Shown here: positions 1 through 8,616 of the stretch, in pieces
Layout: each line of letters opens with the position of its first letter
Position numbering within the stretch: the first letter of the stretch is position 1
Origin: Psychroserpens burtonensis DSM 12212
Lineage (GTDB): Bacteria > Bacteroidota > Bacteroidia > Flavobacteriales > Flavobacteriaceae
Direction: 5' to 3'
Length of the DNA: 64,000 nt
Assembly: GCF_000425305.1 (NCBI RefSeq)
Contig: NZ_AUDE01000006.1
Coordinates: 186,001-250,000, forward strand
The notes under the pieces: model-generated
Seen by the model: the letters and a program-made list of their open reading frames with translations, nothing else
The model's database searches: none
Told to the model about the DNA's origin: nothing
Made by a program: the position numbers and the translations under genes

Positions 1-33
1 ATCGGCAAAAAGCAGAAAACACCTAAAGAGTAG
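1..33 (+). CDS. Possible C-terminal tail of a truncated upstream gene
   Basis: The first frame is open from the window edge to a TAG at 31-33 and would encode a basic tail, IGKKQKTPKE. A Lys-rich C-terminus followed by an AT-rich gap fits the end of a plus-strand gene converging on the truA-like gene. Only ten codons are visible, so no function can be assigned and it may be chance. Confidence 0.25.
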   Translation: MGKKQKTPKE

Positions 34-96
34 TCACATAAGACTTTGTAAATTTTTGAAAAAATTCTATTCCTAATAAGTCTTTGTAAAAAAAAA

Positions 97-879
97 TCAC
101 TCAAACTCCACCGAGTTTAATATTAAACCAGAAGCGGGAGCTACATAATCCATGACCTCAATACTTTCTGCTTTTAATGAGTTTTCGATATAAGCCAAGT
201 CTACGTCTCCTCTACCTAATTTAATAAGTGTCCCCATCATCAAACGAATTTGGTTTCTCCCAAAACCTTTTCCTCTTACAATAAGGGTGTAGGTCTTCTT
301 AGGGAAGAAATTAGCTGTAAATAAACTATTTTCTATAAGCTCACAACTTTCTATTGTTCTTGTATATAAGCCTTTGTCTGTTGCTCTAAAACAGTAGGGT
401 TTAAAATTGTGGGTACCTTCAAATAGTTGCGCTCCTTGTGCCATCAACTCAATATCTAACTCATCGAGAATGGTGGTCATTAATGGTGCACAAAAGGGAT
501 GACACTTTTGTCCGTAAGTAAATAAATATACATATTCCTTAATTTTTGAATGCTGGATGATATTAAACGTTGCATCAACTTCTTCAATAGCCAATGCTCT
601 CAAATCTTGTGGAAGATTATGATTAAACAACGCTAAAAAAGCAGCTTCATCTTCAATTTTTTCATAAATAAATAATTCAAAAGCTGTTTCATTCGCAGAT
701 ACCATGGCATCTGTACGACCAGATCCTAATGTTTTAAATGCCACACCATCAAGAATAAAATTAAACGTTCTATCAATCATTAAATGAATCGTTTTTAACT
801 TAGGTTGTTTCTGCCAACCATGAAAACGATAACCCAAAAACTGAATCTTAATTAAATAGTAATAACGTTTATTAATCAT
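97..879 (-). CDS. truA: Divergent TruA-family tRNA pseudouridine synthase
   Basis: The 260-residue protein matches the length and layout of TruA, which isomerises uridines in the tRNA anticodon stem-loop (positions 38-40). The catalytic loop is at about residues 52-62, GSGRTDAMVSA, with Asp57 as the predicted catalytic residue. The usual TruA loop reads GxGRTDxGVHA, so the Gly and His after the Asp are replaced by Met and Ser. The C-terminal part (RGKGFGRNQIRLMMGTLIKLGRG) retains the family signature around an Arg-rich loop. It stands alone, divergent from the LytTR gene at 981. The family assignment is firm. Whether it modifies the classic sites or is a paralogue with another target is open because of the loop changes. 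Confidence 0.8.
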   Translation of the reverse strand: MINKRYYYLIKIQFLGYRFHGWQKQPKLKTIHLMIDRTFNFILDGVAFKTLGSGRTDAMVSANETAFELFIYEKIEDEAAFLALFNHNLPQDLRALAIEEVDATFNIIQHSKIKEYVYLFTYGQKCHPFCAPLMTTILDELDIELMAQGAQLFEGTHNFKPYCFRATDKGLYTRTIESCELIENSLFTANFFPKKTYTLIVRGKGFGRNQIRLMMGTLIKLGRGDVDLAYIENSLKAESIEVMDYVAPASGLILNSVEFE

Positions 880-980
880 AAAGGCAAGAACGCTATTTTA
901 TGAGTTTTTACAAAATTTTTGCTGGCTTTGTTATTGGTAATTATCGAATGAAGTTCTATTTTTAAGCATAAAAATTTCTA

Positions 981-1769
981 GTGCATAAAAAATATCCTTT
1001 TGACCCCTCGATAAAACACCATATCCTAATAGCTTTAGGTCTTGCGTTATGGGTTTTTCTGTTTTTATATTTTACAGAGCCCATAGATGTTGATCAATTC
1101 AACACTAGTGAAAAATTGATGTATCTCCCAATCTACGGTCTTATAGTGGCTGTGAGTTATCTTTGTTTTATACCTTTTCAGAATTGGCTTTATAAAAAAA
1201 GTCAGTACCAATGGAAACTGAGCCACGAGATTGTATTTCTGATCATTTTTCTTTTGGTATCTATGGCAGTTGCACGACTATTCTATTTATTTGTGATTGT
1301 TCCAAATGAACCCTATCCTTACACATTGTGGTATCATACCAAAAGTATTTTCCTACCTGCTTTAACTGTAATTCTTCCCATTTTGATTATTGGTCGTTTT
1401 GCCTTCGGAAAATATAAAAACAAGAAACTCGAGGAACAAAAAATTGAAATTCAAGGCGAAGGTCATTACGAAAGCTTACGATTACTTCTGAATGATTTGA
1501 TCTGCATTCAATCTTCAGATAATTATGTGGAAGTTTTTTATATCGACGGAACAATGCTTAAAAAAAGTCTTATTAGAAATACACTGTCAAAAGTATCTAA
1601 TTCATTTCCCGAGTTATTAAGAACGCATCGTAGCTTTGTTATTAATCCATTCCATTTCAAATCTTGGAAAACCGAAAAAGGAAAACACTTTTTATTACTT
1701 GCTCAAGACATTGAAGTACCTATTTCAAAAACATACCTAGATAACGTAAAAGAAAATTTGAGCGTTTAA
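981..1769 (+). CDS. Membrane-anchored LytTR-family DNA-binding regulator
   Basis: The 262-residue protein has about four hydrophobic helices in its first 140 residues (roughly 12-32, 48-66, 84-108 and 118-140), then a basic linker. A C-terminal LytTR DNA-binding domain follows (about 165-260), with typical phrases such as IQSSDNYVEVFY and LLRTHRSFVINP. There is no receiver domain, so it is not a classic response regulator. The membrane part probably senses or anchors and the LytTR part binds promoter DNA. No partner histidine kinase is adjacent. Targets are unknown; the S41 gene 200 bp downstream is a positional candidate only. Confidence 0.82.
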   Translation: MHKKYPFDPSIKHHILIALGLALWVFLFLYFTEPIDVDQFNTSEKLMYLPIYGLIVAVSYLCFIPFQNWLYKKSQYQWKLSHEIVFLIIFLLVSMAVARLFYLFVIVPNEPYPYTLWYHTKSIFLPALTVILPILIIGRFAFGKYKNKKLEEQKIEIQGEGHYESLRLLLNDLICIQSSDNYVEVFYIDGTMLKKSLIRNTLSKVSNSFPELLRTHRSFVINPFHFKSWKTEKGKHFLLLAQDIEVPISKTYLDNVKENLSV

Positions 1770-1931
1770 TGATGAGTTCACATTCTAAAAAAAAGGATAC
1801 ATTCAACTCATTTATTAATCGTTTATTTTAAGAATAAATGATTGATAAAAGTTTCATTGTAATTCTACCACAGGACAGAATCATTTCGCCCCAAACGCTT
1901 ATTATTATTGAATACTATGTAATTTATAAAA

Positions 1932-1939
1932 TACATTTG
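1932..1939 (+). promoter_or_regulatory. Candidate Bacteroidota promoter (-7 element TACATTTG)
   Basis: TACATTTG matches the Bacteroidota -7 consensus TAnnTTTG. A TTG at 1908-1910 lies 21 nt upstream as a possible -33 element. It sits 35 bp before the start of the S41-type gene. Confidence 0.45.
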
Positions 1940-1974
1940 TCCCAGAAAGTTTAATCACATAAAAATCACTTATC

Positions 1975-3219
1975 ATGAAAAATCTAGTTCTATTTAGTAT
2001 CCTTTTTTTATTCGCGATGACTTCAGTTTTTGCTCAATCTCTAACTTGCGATTGCAAAACTGATTTAGCTTTTATTGTAGAAAAAATCAAAAAAATGCCC
2101 TCTTACAAAAAGCAAATTAAAGGCCAAAAAGAGACTCAGTTTGAAACAGTCTATGCCTCTCTTTCTAAAAAATTAGAACAACCCATTCTGATTGAGGACT
2201 GCTACAAAATGTTATTAGAACAAATGTCTTTAATAAATGATGTGCACGCTTCTCTTCGTTTTAATGATACTTATTTAACTACAGAAAACGCAAAAGATGA
2301 CGCTAAATTAAGTGCGTTTAAAACTAGCGACCTCTTTAAAAACCATCCTAAAACGTTGCGAGATCTTTCAGAATTGAAAAAGGAATTATCTAAAAAAGCA
2401 ATTGGCGACTTAGAGGGAATTTACGGTTATGGAGATCAACAACAAATAGGGATCTATTATGCAGATAATAAAATGGACTTCATTGGTGTCGTATTAGAGA
2501 GTCAAATAAATCAATGGGAAGCTGGTGAAATCAAATTTTATTTAACGCACACCAATGGAATTAAATATGACGTGTATTATTATAACCACGAAACGAGAAC
2601 ACCCAGTTTTATAAAAAGCATGTCTTTTGAAAATGGAAGAATTTGGAGCTACAAAAAAGTTGGCAACACATCTAATGCAGAACTTCCAATACAAGATCAA
2701 TCTGATTGGGTTTTTAAAACTTTAAATACGAATACACAATATCTATATTTCGGTAATTTTAGCTCCTTTAGCAAAGAAAACAAAGAGACCTATAAAACGT
2801 TCTATGCTAATGTTAAAACTAAACTTTCCGCAGAAAATATTATTGTAGATTTAAGAAGCAATCGTGGCGGCAATAGTAAATTATCAGATCCTTTTTTAAA
2901 ATTGTTAAAAAACAAAAACGTTTATATTTTAACCAATTGTTTTGCGGGAAGTAATGGAGAACAATTTGTACTTAAACTTAAAGATTTAAAAAATGCGCAA
3001 CACCTAGGACAAACAACTAGAGGAATTATAGCTTACGGGATGAATTACGGCTATCAACATGACACACCATCAGGACATTTCATGATAACGCCAACAGATA
3101 TGAATTTCCATAAGTATATCCAATATGAAGGAAAAGGAGTCTCTCCAGAAAGACCATTAGATTTTGATAGAGATTGGATTGAACAAACTTTAGAAATCAT
3201 TGAGAAAGACGCTCAGTAA
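1975..3219 (+). CDS. Secreted S41-family peptidase-like protein
   Basis: The 414-residue protein begins with a clear signal peptide (residues 1-20, ending VFAQ). Its C-terminal half resembles the S41 (tail-specific/C-terminal processing) protease core. NIIVDLRSNRGGN is followed by NCFAGSNGEQF, where the Ser of GSNGEQ is the expected nucleophile, and then GQTTRG. No PDZ domain is obvious, and the N-terminal half (about 25-200) is unassigned. It is expected to act in the periplasm or outside the cell on unknown protein substrates. It is monocistronic, with a promoter-like element upstream and a strong palindromic terminator downstream. Some S41-like relatives are non-catalytic, so activity is inferred. 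Confidence 0.75.
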   Translation: MKNLVLFSILFLFAMTSVFAQSLTCDCKTDLAFIVEKIKKMPSYKKQIKGQKETQFETVYASLSKKLEQPILIEDCYKMLLEQMSLINDVHASLRFNDTYLTTENAKDDAKLSAFKTSDLFKNHPKTLRDLSELKKELSKKAIGDLEGIYGYGDQQQIGIYYADNKMDFIGVVLESQINQWEAGEIKFYLTHTNGIKYDVYYYNHETRTPSFIKSMSFENGRIWSYKKVGNTSNAELPIQDQSDWVFKTLNTNTQYLYFGNFSSFSKENKETYKTFYANVKTKLSAENIIVDLRSNRGGNSKLSDPFLKLLKNKNVYILTNCFAGSNGEQFVLKLKDLKNAQHLGQTTRGIIAYGMNYGYQHDTPSGHFMITPTDMNFHKYIQYEGKGVSPERPLDFDRDWIEQTLEIIEKDAQ

Positions 3220-3280
3220 AATTAATAAGAGTTTTATGTGGTTCTAATGCACGATTAAACTTTCTATTTATCATCATTAG

Positions 3281-3314
3281 AAAAAAGCCATCACAATTGT
3301 GATGGCTTACTTTT
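3281..3314. terminator. Bidirectional intrinsic terminator between the S41 gene and hisIE
   Basis: A perfect 24-nt palindrome (3285-3308; arms AAGCCATCACAA and TTGTGATGGCTT) is flanked by six A on the left, which become a U-tract on the minus strand. A short T-rich run (ctttttatt) lies on the right. It ends the his operon on the minus strand and can also stop transcripts of the S41 gene. Confidence 0.85.
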
Positions 3315-3910
3315 TATTTCTCACGGCTTTTTAAAACATCTACAACATCATTCAATTTAAAACCTTTAAATTGTAATAAAATCATATAATGAAATAGTAA
3401 ATCTGCACTTTCGTCTAAAAATAGTTTATCATCATTATCTTTTGCCTCAATAACGACTTCCACAGCCTCTTCTCCTACTTTTTGAGCGATTTTATTGATG
3501 CCTTTAGCAAATAAAGAAGCGACATAAGAGGTGTCTTCTGCGGCATTATTTTTTCTGTTTTCAATTACAGTTTCTAAATCTGAAAGAAACCCAAAACTTT
3601 GAGTATTATCATCATTCCAGCAGGTATCAGAACCTTTATGACAGGTTGGTCCTTCAGGATTGACTTGTACTAAAAGAGTATCGCTATCGCAGTCTAACTT
3701 CATTCCAACGAAATTGAGCACATTACCACTTTCTTCTCCTTTAGTCCATAAACGTTGTTTGGTTCTACTAAAAAACGTCACTAACTTAGTTGCAATTGTT
3801 TTCTTTACAGCCTCTTCATTCATATAACCTAACATTAAGACTTTATGGGTTGAAGCATCTTGAATAATTGCTGGTACGAGTCCGTTATTTTTATTGTAAT
3901 CTATATTCAT
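3314..3910 (-). CDS. hisIE: Bifunctional phosphoribosyl-AMP cyclohydrolase / phosphoribosyl-ATP pyrophosphatase
   Basis: The 198-residue fusion carries out steps 2 and 3 of histidine synthesis. The N-terminal HisI domain (about 1-105) opens the purine ring of PR-AMP and shows its metal-binding signature CHKGSDTCW at residues 90-98, plus DCDSD at 73-77. The C-terminal HisE domain (about 107-198) hydrolyses PR-ATP and shows the helical GEEAVEVVIEAK and ESADLLFHY motifs. It is the last gene of the his operon, separated from hisF by about 195 bp, an unusually wide gap for this operon. Length and fusion are standard for Bacteroidota. Confidence 0.96.
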   Translation of the reverse strand: MNIDYNKNNGLVPAIIQDASTHKVLMLGYMNEEAVKKTIATKLVTFFSRTKQRLWTKGEESGNVLNFVGMKLDCDSDTLLVQVNPEGPTCHKGSDTCWNDDNTQSFGFLSDLETVIENRKNNAAEDTSYVASLFAKGINKIAQKVGEEAVEVVIEAKDNDDKLFLDESADLLFHYMILLQFKGFKLNDVVDVLKSREK

Positions 3911-3962
3911 ATTCTCTATTACTCCTTTCTTATTAAGGAACTATTTTAATTAAAGTTATCAT

Positions 3963-3978
3963 TACTGCAAAGGCAGTA
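3963..3978. other. Small stem-loop in the hisF-hisIE gap
   Basis: TACTGC and GCAGTA form a perfect 6-bp stem around an AAAG loop in the 195-bp spacer between hisF and hisIE. No U-tract follows, so it is more likely a processing or stability element than a terminator. Function is unproven. Confidence 0.3.
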
Positions 3979-4105
3979 AACGTATTGTAATTTAATTGTT
4001 TATGTATCCCAAAAACAGACTTTATTAAACTCTACTTAGGGACATACTCTAAAAATATATTTTTATTTCAACAATGCTTAGTGACCATAAAGAATGACGA
4101 TACAG

Positions 4106-4861
4106 TTATAATCGTACTTCTATATTATTCTTTCTTAGTTCTCGTTTCAAATCCAGAATCTCAATCTCACCAAAATGAAAAACGCTAGCAGCCAAAGCAG
4201 CATCCGCCTTACCCTCTTTAAATGTATCTACAAAATGTTGAACCGTTCCTGCACCTCCAGAAGCGATGATTGGAATATTTAAAGTTTCTGAAAGTTTAGC
4301 TAAAGCTTCATTTGCGAATCCAGCTTTTGTTCCGTCATTATTCATTGACGTAAATAAAATTTCTCCAGCACCTCTTTGCGCAACTTCTCTTGCCCAATCA
4401 AATAGATTTAGTGCTGTTGGTATCGTTCCTCCTGCCAAATGGACAATCCATTGATTGTTTATTTGTTTCGCATCAATGGCTACAACAACACACTGACTGC
4501 CAAATTTATTAGATAATTCATTTACTAAATCTGGACGCTTTATAGCACTTGAATTTATGGAAATTTTATCAGCACCACATTTTAATAAATCATCAACATC
4601 TTCAATAGATGAAATCCCGCCGCCAACAGTAAAAGGGATATTAACTTGCTCTGCAACTTTTAAAACCATGTCATGCATTGTTTTACGACCTTCTAAGGTC
4701 GCAGAAATATCTAAAAACACTAATTCATCTGCGCCTAGATTCGCATATTGCTTAGCCAGTTCTACTGGATCTCCAGCATCCCGTAAATCTATAAAATTGA
4801 CCCCCTTAACAGTACGACCGTTTTTAATATCTAAGCATGGAATAATTCTTTTTGTGAGCAT
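4106..4861 (-). CDS. hisF: Imidazole glycerol phosphate synthase, cyclase subunit
   Basis: The 251-residue (beta/alpha)8 protein condenses ammonia from HisH with PRFAR, giving imidazole glycerol phosphate and AICAR. Visible motifs are [19 protein letters not shown] at the start (Asp11 region), FTVGGGISS for phosphate binding, and the later VAIDAK and IIASGGAG motifs with the second catalytic Asp. It starts 3 bp after the hisA stop, so the two are translationally linked. Full length and canonical. Confidence 0.97.
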   Translation of the reverse strand: MLTKRIIPCLDIKNGRTVKGVNFIDLRDAGDPVELAKQYANLGADELVFLDISATLEGRKTMHDMVLKVAEQVNIPFTVGGGISSIEDVDDLLKCGADKISINSSAIKRPDLVNELSNKFGSQCVVVAIDAKQINNQWIVHLAGGTIPTALNLFDWAREVAQRGAGEILFTSMNNDGTKAGFANEALAKLSETLNIPIIASGGAGTVQHFVDTFKEGKADAALAASVFHFGEIEILDLKRELRKNNIEVRL

Positions 4862-4864
4862 AAT

Positions 4865-5587
4865 TTAAAAATGTGATTCTAAGTCTTTCAATTTAATATG
4901 ACCTTCATAAAGTGCTTTACCAATAATAGCAGCTTCACAACCTAAGTCCTCGAGTACATTTAAATCATCAATAGAAGTCACACCTCCAGAAGCTATTAAC
5001 TTGATATCTTTTGTTTCGCTTAAAATTCTTTTATATAAATCAAACGAAGGTCCTTGTAACATCCCGTCCTTGGCAATATCGGTACAAATCACATATTTTA
5101 TCCCTTTGTTTTCATAAGATGTTATAAACGGAATCACATCCATGTCACTCTCCTCCTGCCAACCACTTACAGCTATCTTTTCATTATTACAGTCTGCACC
5201 TAGAATTATTTTTATGCCTCCATATTTATTAACCCAGCCTTCAAATATTCCTGCATTTTTGACCGCAATACTTCCTCCTGTAATTTGTTTTGCTCCAGAA
5301 TTAAAAGCAATATGTAAATCCTCATCTGTTTTTAAACCTCCGCCAAAATCAATTTTTAATGTGGTTTTAGATGTTATTTGTTCTAATACCTTATAATTGA
5401 CAACATGTTGAGCTTTGGCACCATCAAGATCTACTAAATGTAGATATTGAATTCCCGCTGCCTCAAACTCCTTAGCAACTTCAATAGGGTTTTCATTGTA
5501 TATTTTTTTTGTACTGTAATCACCTTTTGTGAGTCTAACACATTTTCCATCGATGATATCTATTGCTGGTATAATTCTCATGTTCAC
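4865..5587 (-). CDS. hisA: Phosphoribosylformimino-5-aminoimidazole carboxamide ribotide isomerase
   Basis: The 240-residue (beta/alpha)8 isomerase converts ProFAR to PRFAR (step 4). It shows the paired family motifs [14 protein letters not shown] at the N-terminus and [14 protein letters not shown] in the second half, with phosphate-binding DFGGGLKT and IASGGVTS loops. It lies between hisH and hisF and is nearly contiguous with hisF. Nothing unusual was seen. Confidence 0.97.
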   Translation of the reverse strand: MNMRIIPAIDIIDGKCVRLTKGDYSTKKIYNENPIEVAKEFEAAGIQYLHLVDLDGAKAQHVVNYKVLEQITSKTTLKIDFGGGLKTDEDLHIAFNSGAKQITGGSIAVKNAGIFEGWVNKYGGIKIILGADCNNEKIAVSGWQEESDMDVIPFITSYENKGIKYVICTDIAKDGMLQGPSFDLYKRILSETKDIKLIASGGVTSIDDLNVLEDLGCEAAIIGKALYEGHIKLKDLESHF

Positions 5588-5605
5588 TTCCCACGACAGC
5601 GGGAA
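5588..5605. repeat. Short GC-rich REP-like hairpin between hisH and hisA
   Basis: TTCCC (5588-5592) and GGGAA (5601-5605) flank ACGACAGC, a GC-rich island in AT-rich DNA. It resembles the short palindromic interspersed repeats common between flavobacterial genes. It may tune mRNA stability inside the operon. No second copy is seen in this window, so repeat status is inferred. Confidence 0.35.
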
Positions 5606-5674
5606 TCTCTTTTAATTAATATTTGTTTTCATATCTGTTAGATTTAAAAAAAACCTAGCAGTATATCTTTAATT

Positions 5675-6271
5675 TTAAAGCTCTAAAAAATTCCTCAATA
5701 CTTGTTCTCCCACTACACTGCTTTTTTCAGGATGAAATTGAACACCATAAAAATTGTCTTTTTGTAAAGCAGAGGCATATTTTAACTCATATGTAGTTGA
5801 TGCGATGGCTTCTTGGCACATGTCTGCATAAAAACTATGTACAAGGTACATGAAAGCATCCTCTTCTATGTTTCTAAACAGATTAGATTTTAACTCATTT
5901 ATAGTATTCCAACCCATTTGAGGGACTTTAACTGCACTTGAGAAACGTTTCACATCAACATTAAAAATACCTAAGCCTTTTGTATTTCCCTCCTCACTCG
6001 AATTACACATCAATTGCATCCCTAAACAAATACCTAAAACCGGTTGTTTTAAAGTTGGAATAAGTGTATCTAACCCACTTTTTTTAAGCATCTTCATTGC
6101 AGAACTAGCTTCTCCAACACCAGGAAAAATAACTCTCTCTGCAGATGTAATAACTTCAGGATTGTTTGAAAGAATAGCATCCACCCCTAAACGTTTAAAA
6201 GCAAATTGAATACTCTTAATGTTTCCTGCGCCATAATCGATTATTACTAGTTTCAAAGGTTTACTGTCCAT
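5675..6271 (-). CDS. hisH: Imidazole glycerol phosphate synthase, glutaminase subunit
   Basis: The 198-residue class I glutamine amidotransferase supplies ammonia to HisF. The nucleophile elbow GICLGMQ contains the catalytic Cys, and the C-terminal VQFHPEKS holds the His-Glu pair. The N-terminal IIDYGAGNIKS is typical of HisH. It lies in its usual place between hisB and hisA. Confidence 0.97.
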   Translation of the reverse strand: MDSKPLKLVIIDYGAGNIKSIQFAFKRLGVDAILSNNPEVITSAERVIFPGVGEASSAMKMLKKSGLDTLIPTLKQPVLGICLGMQLMCNSSEEGNTKGLGIFNVDVKRFSSAVKVPQMGWNTINELKSNLFRNIEEDAFMYLVHSFYADMCQEAIASTTYELKYASALQKDNFYGVQFHPEKSSVVGEQVLRNFLEL

Positions 6272-6324
6272 TCATAATTATTTTTCATTGAAGCTTGTCA
6301 TTACAAATTCCAAAACTAAATTTT

Positions 6325-6380
6325 CAAATTCCAAAAAATCTCTCCAAGATTCTAGATTTGGAATTTTATTTTTTTTGTTT
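6325..6380. repeat. Imperfect inverted repeat in the hisB-hisH spacer
   Basis: AAATTCCAAAAAATCT on the left and AGATTTGGAATTTT on the right form an imperfect stem in the 120-bp gap between hisB and hisH, followed by a T-rich run. The AAATTCCAA units occur twice on the left side. It looks like an intergenic flavobacterial repeat. A partial processing or termination role is possible. Confidence 0.4.
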
Positions 6381-6391
6381 ACTAAAAGTAT

Positions 6392-7525
6392 TTACAACAC
6401 TCCTTTTGTGGATGGTAATATCATTTTCTCTATATCTCGTTTTACAGCCATTTTAATAGCTTTTGCAAACGCTTTAAAAATCGCTTCGATTTTGTGATGT
6501 TCGTTAGTACCTTCTGCTTTTATGTTTAAGTTACACTTCGCACCATCTGTAAACGATTTAAAAAAGTGGTAGAACATTTCAGTTGGCATTTTACCAATCA
6601 TTTCACGTTTGAAATCTACTTCCCAAACTAACCAATTACGCCCTCCAAAATCTATTGCAGCTTGAGCAAAACAATCATCCATTGGTAGAGAAAAACCATA
6701 GCGTTCAATTCCTAGTTTATTACCTAATGTCGCAGCGAACAATTCTCCAAGTGCAATTGCTGTATCCTCAATGGTATGATGCTCATCAACTTCTAAATCA
6801 CCATCCACTTTAAGAGTTAAGTCTAATTGTCCGTGACGTGCAATTTGATCAAGCATATGATCAAAAAAAGCTATTCCTGTATCAATATTACTGTTGCCTG
6901 TGCCATCGAGATTTAAATCAATTTTAATTTTTGTCTCATTGGTATTTCTCTCAATACTCCCAGTTCTAGCATCTGCTTTTAAAAAGGTGTAAATAGCCTC
7001 CCAATCATTACTTTCTATAGCGATATATTGATCTAATGCCTCACGTTTCACTGTGATTTCATCAGTTCCTAAATTGGTATTATCATTTATAAAAATTCCT
7101 TTTGAGCCTAAATTCTTAGCTAACTCTATATCTGTTAAGCGATCTCCAATAACAAAGGAGTTCGCTAAATCATAATTCGAAGAAAAGTATTTAGTCAGTA
7201 AACCTGTATTTGGTTTTCGCGTTAGCGCATTGTCTTTTGCAAAAGTTCTATCTATAAATTGTTCCTTAAAAACCACACCTTCTGCTTCAAACGTTTTTAG
7301 TACAAAGTTGTGAACTGGCCAAAATGTATTTTCTGGATAAACCTCTGTTCCTAAGCCATCTTGATTAGTAATCATTACGATTTCAAAATCTAACTCTTTT
7401 GCTATTTTACTTAAATATTGAAATACTTTTGGGTAAAAATCTAGTTTTTCAAACGAGTCGATTTGTTCATCTGCTGGTTCTTTTATAATGGTTCCGTCTC
7501 TGTCTATAAATAGTACGCGCTGCAT
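6392..7525 (-). CDS. hisB: Bifunctional histidinol-phosphatase / imidazoleglycerol-phosphate dehydratase
   Basis: The 377-residue fusion performs steps 6 and 8. The N-terminal HAD phosphatase shows the nucleophile motif DRDGT at residues 8-12 and [12 protein letters not shown] later. The C-terminal IGP dehydratase (from about residue 185) shows the metal-binding [15 protein letters not shown] motif and [14 protein letters not shown]. Fusion of the two activities is as in enterobacterial HisB and common in Bacteroidota. It follows hisC by about 37 bp. Confidence 0.96.
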   Translation of the reverse strand: MQRVLFIDRDGTIIKEPADEQIDSFEKLDFYPKVFQYLSKIAKELDFEIVMITNQDGLGTEVYPENTFWPVHNFVLKTFEAEGVVFKEQFIDRTFAKDNALTRKPNTGLLTKYFSSNYDLANSFVIGDRLTDIELAKNLGSKGIFINDNTNLGTDEITVKREALDQYIAIESNDWEAIYTFLKADARTGSIERNTNETKIKIDLNLDGTGNSNIDTGIAFFDHMLDQIARHGQLDLTLKVDGDLEVDEHHTIEDTAIALGELFAATLGNKLGIERYGFSLPMDDCFAQAAIDFGGRNWLVWEVDFKREMIGKMPTEMFYHFFKSFTDGAKCNLNIKAEGTNEHHKIEAIFKAFAKAIKMAVKRDIEKMILPSTKGVL

Positions 7526-7562
7526 AATTGTTTCTTATTAAAACCTCAGATCTAGAAAGACC

Positions 7563-8612
7563 TTACAGGTTGGTTAATGCTGTAATTAATTTTATATTTT
7601 CTTGTTGAGTTCCAACCGTAAATCGCAAGCAGTTTTCACAAAGTGGTTGGTTGGTTCTATTTCTTACTACAATTCCTTGCTGTATCAATCCCGTATAACG
7701 AGTATCTGCGTCATCGACTTTTACTAAAATAAAATTAGCATCTGATGCATAAACAGTGTCTACAAATTCAATCTTTTTTAATTCTAAAATAAGCCAGTCA
7801 CGTTGCTCTAGAATCCTCTTAATTTCTTCGGAAATCGCTGTTGGTTTAGACAACCGCTCCAAAGCTTTCAATTGCGTTAATTCATTAACATTATAAGGCG
7901 GTTTAATTCGGTTTAAAACAGAGATTATTTCTGTTGAAGCATAACAAACTCCCAAACGAATTCCCGCCATCCCATAAGCCTTGGACAAAGTCTGTGTGAC
8001 TATTAAATTAGGAAACTCTTTCAATCTTCTAATCCACGACTCGTCTTTCGAAAAATCGATATAAGCTTCATCAATAATTACAATTCCTTTGAAATTTAAT
8101 ATCAACTTCTCTATGGTATCTGCTTTAAAGCTATTCGCTGTTGGATTATTTGGTGAACATAAAAACAACAATTTAGCTTGCGTATTTGCAGCGCTTAAAA
8201 CGTCATCATAGTTAGGCTCAAAATCTGAACTTAATTGAATCTTAATATTTCTAACCGCATTGATATTTGCCAAAACATCATACATACCATATGTTGGTGG
8301 CAACGTAATTATAGCATCTTTATTAGGTTCACAAAAAGCTCTAAAAATTAAATCTAATACTTCATCACTACCATTTCCGAGTAAGATATTATCTGTAGAA
8401 ATATCTTTTAATTTGGAGAGTTGAGATTTCACTTTATACTGTTGCGGATCAGGATACCTATTAACTCCATTTTGAAACGGATTCTCATTGGCATCTAAAA
8501 ACACCATATCACCAGACACCTCATTGTATTCATCTCTTGCTGATGAATACGGTTTTAAGTCTTTGATATTTTCTCTCAAAAAACTATCCAATTGAAATTG
8601 TTGACGATCCAT
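7563..8612 (-). CDS. hisC: Histidinol-phosphate aminotransferase
   Basis: The 349-residue fold-type I PLP enzyme makes histidinol phosphate from imidazole acetol phosphate and glutamate. The predicted PLP lysine is Lys211 in TLSKAYGMAGIRLG. ANENPF (41-46), CSPNNPT and DEAYIDF are all present. It is 4 bp from hisD, consistent with coupled translation. Confidence 0.96.
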   Translation of the reverse strand: MDRQQFQLDSFLRENIKDLKPYSSARDEYNEVSGDMVFLDANENPFQNGVNRYPDPQQYKVKSQLSKLKDISTDNILLGNGSDEVLDLIFRAFCEPNKDAIITLPPTYGMYDVLANINAVRNIKIQLSSDFEPNYDDVLSAANTQAKLLFLCSPNNPTANSFKADTIEKLILNFKGIVIIDEAYIDFSKDESWIRRLKEFPNLIVTQTLSKAYGMAGIRLGVCYASTEIISVLNRIKPPYNVNELTQLKALERLSKPTAISEEIKRILEQRDWLILELKKIEFVDTVYASDANFILVKVDDADTRYTGLIQQGIVVRNRTNQPLCENCLRFTVGTQQENIKLITALTNL

Positions 8613-8616
8613 TAGG

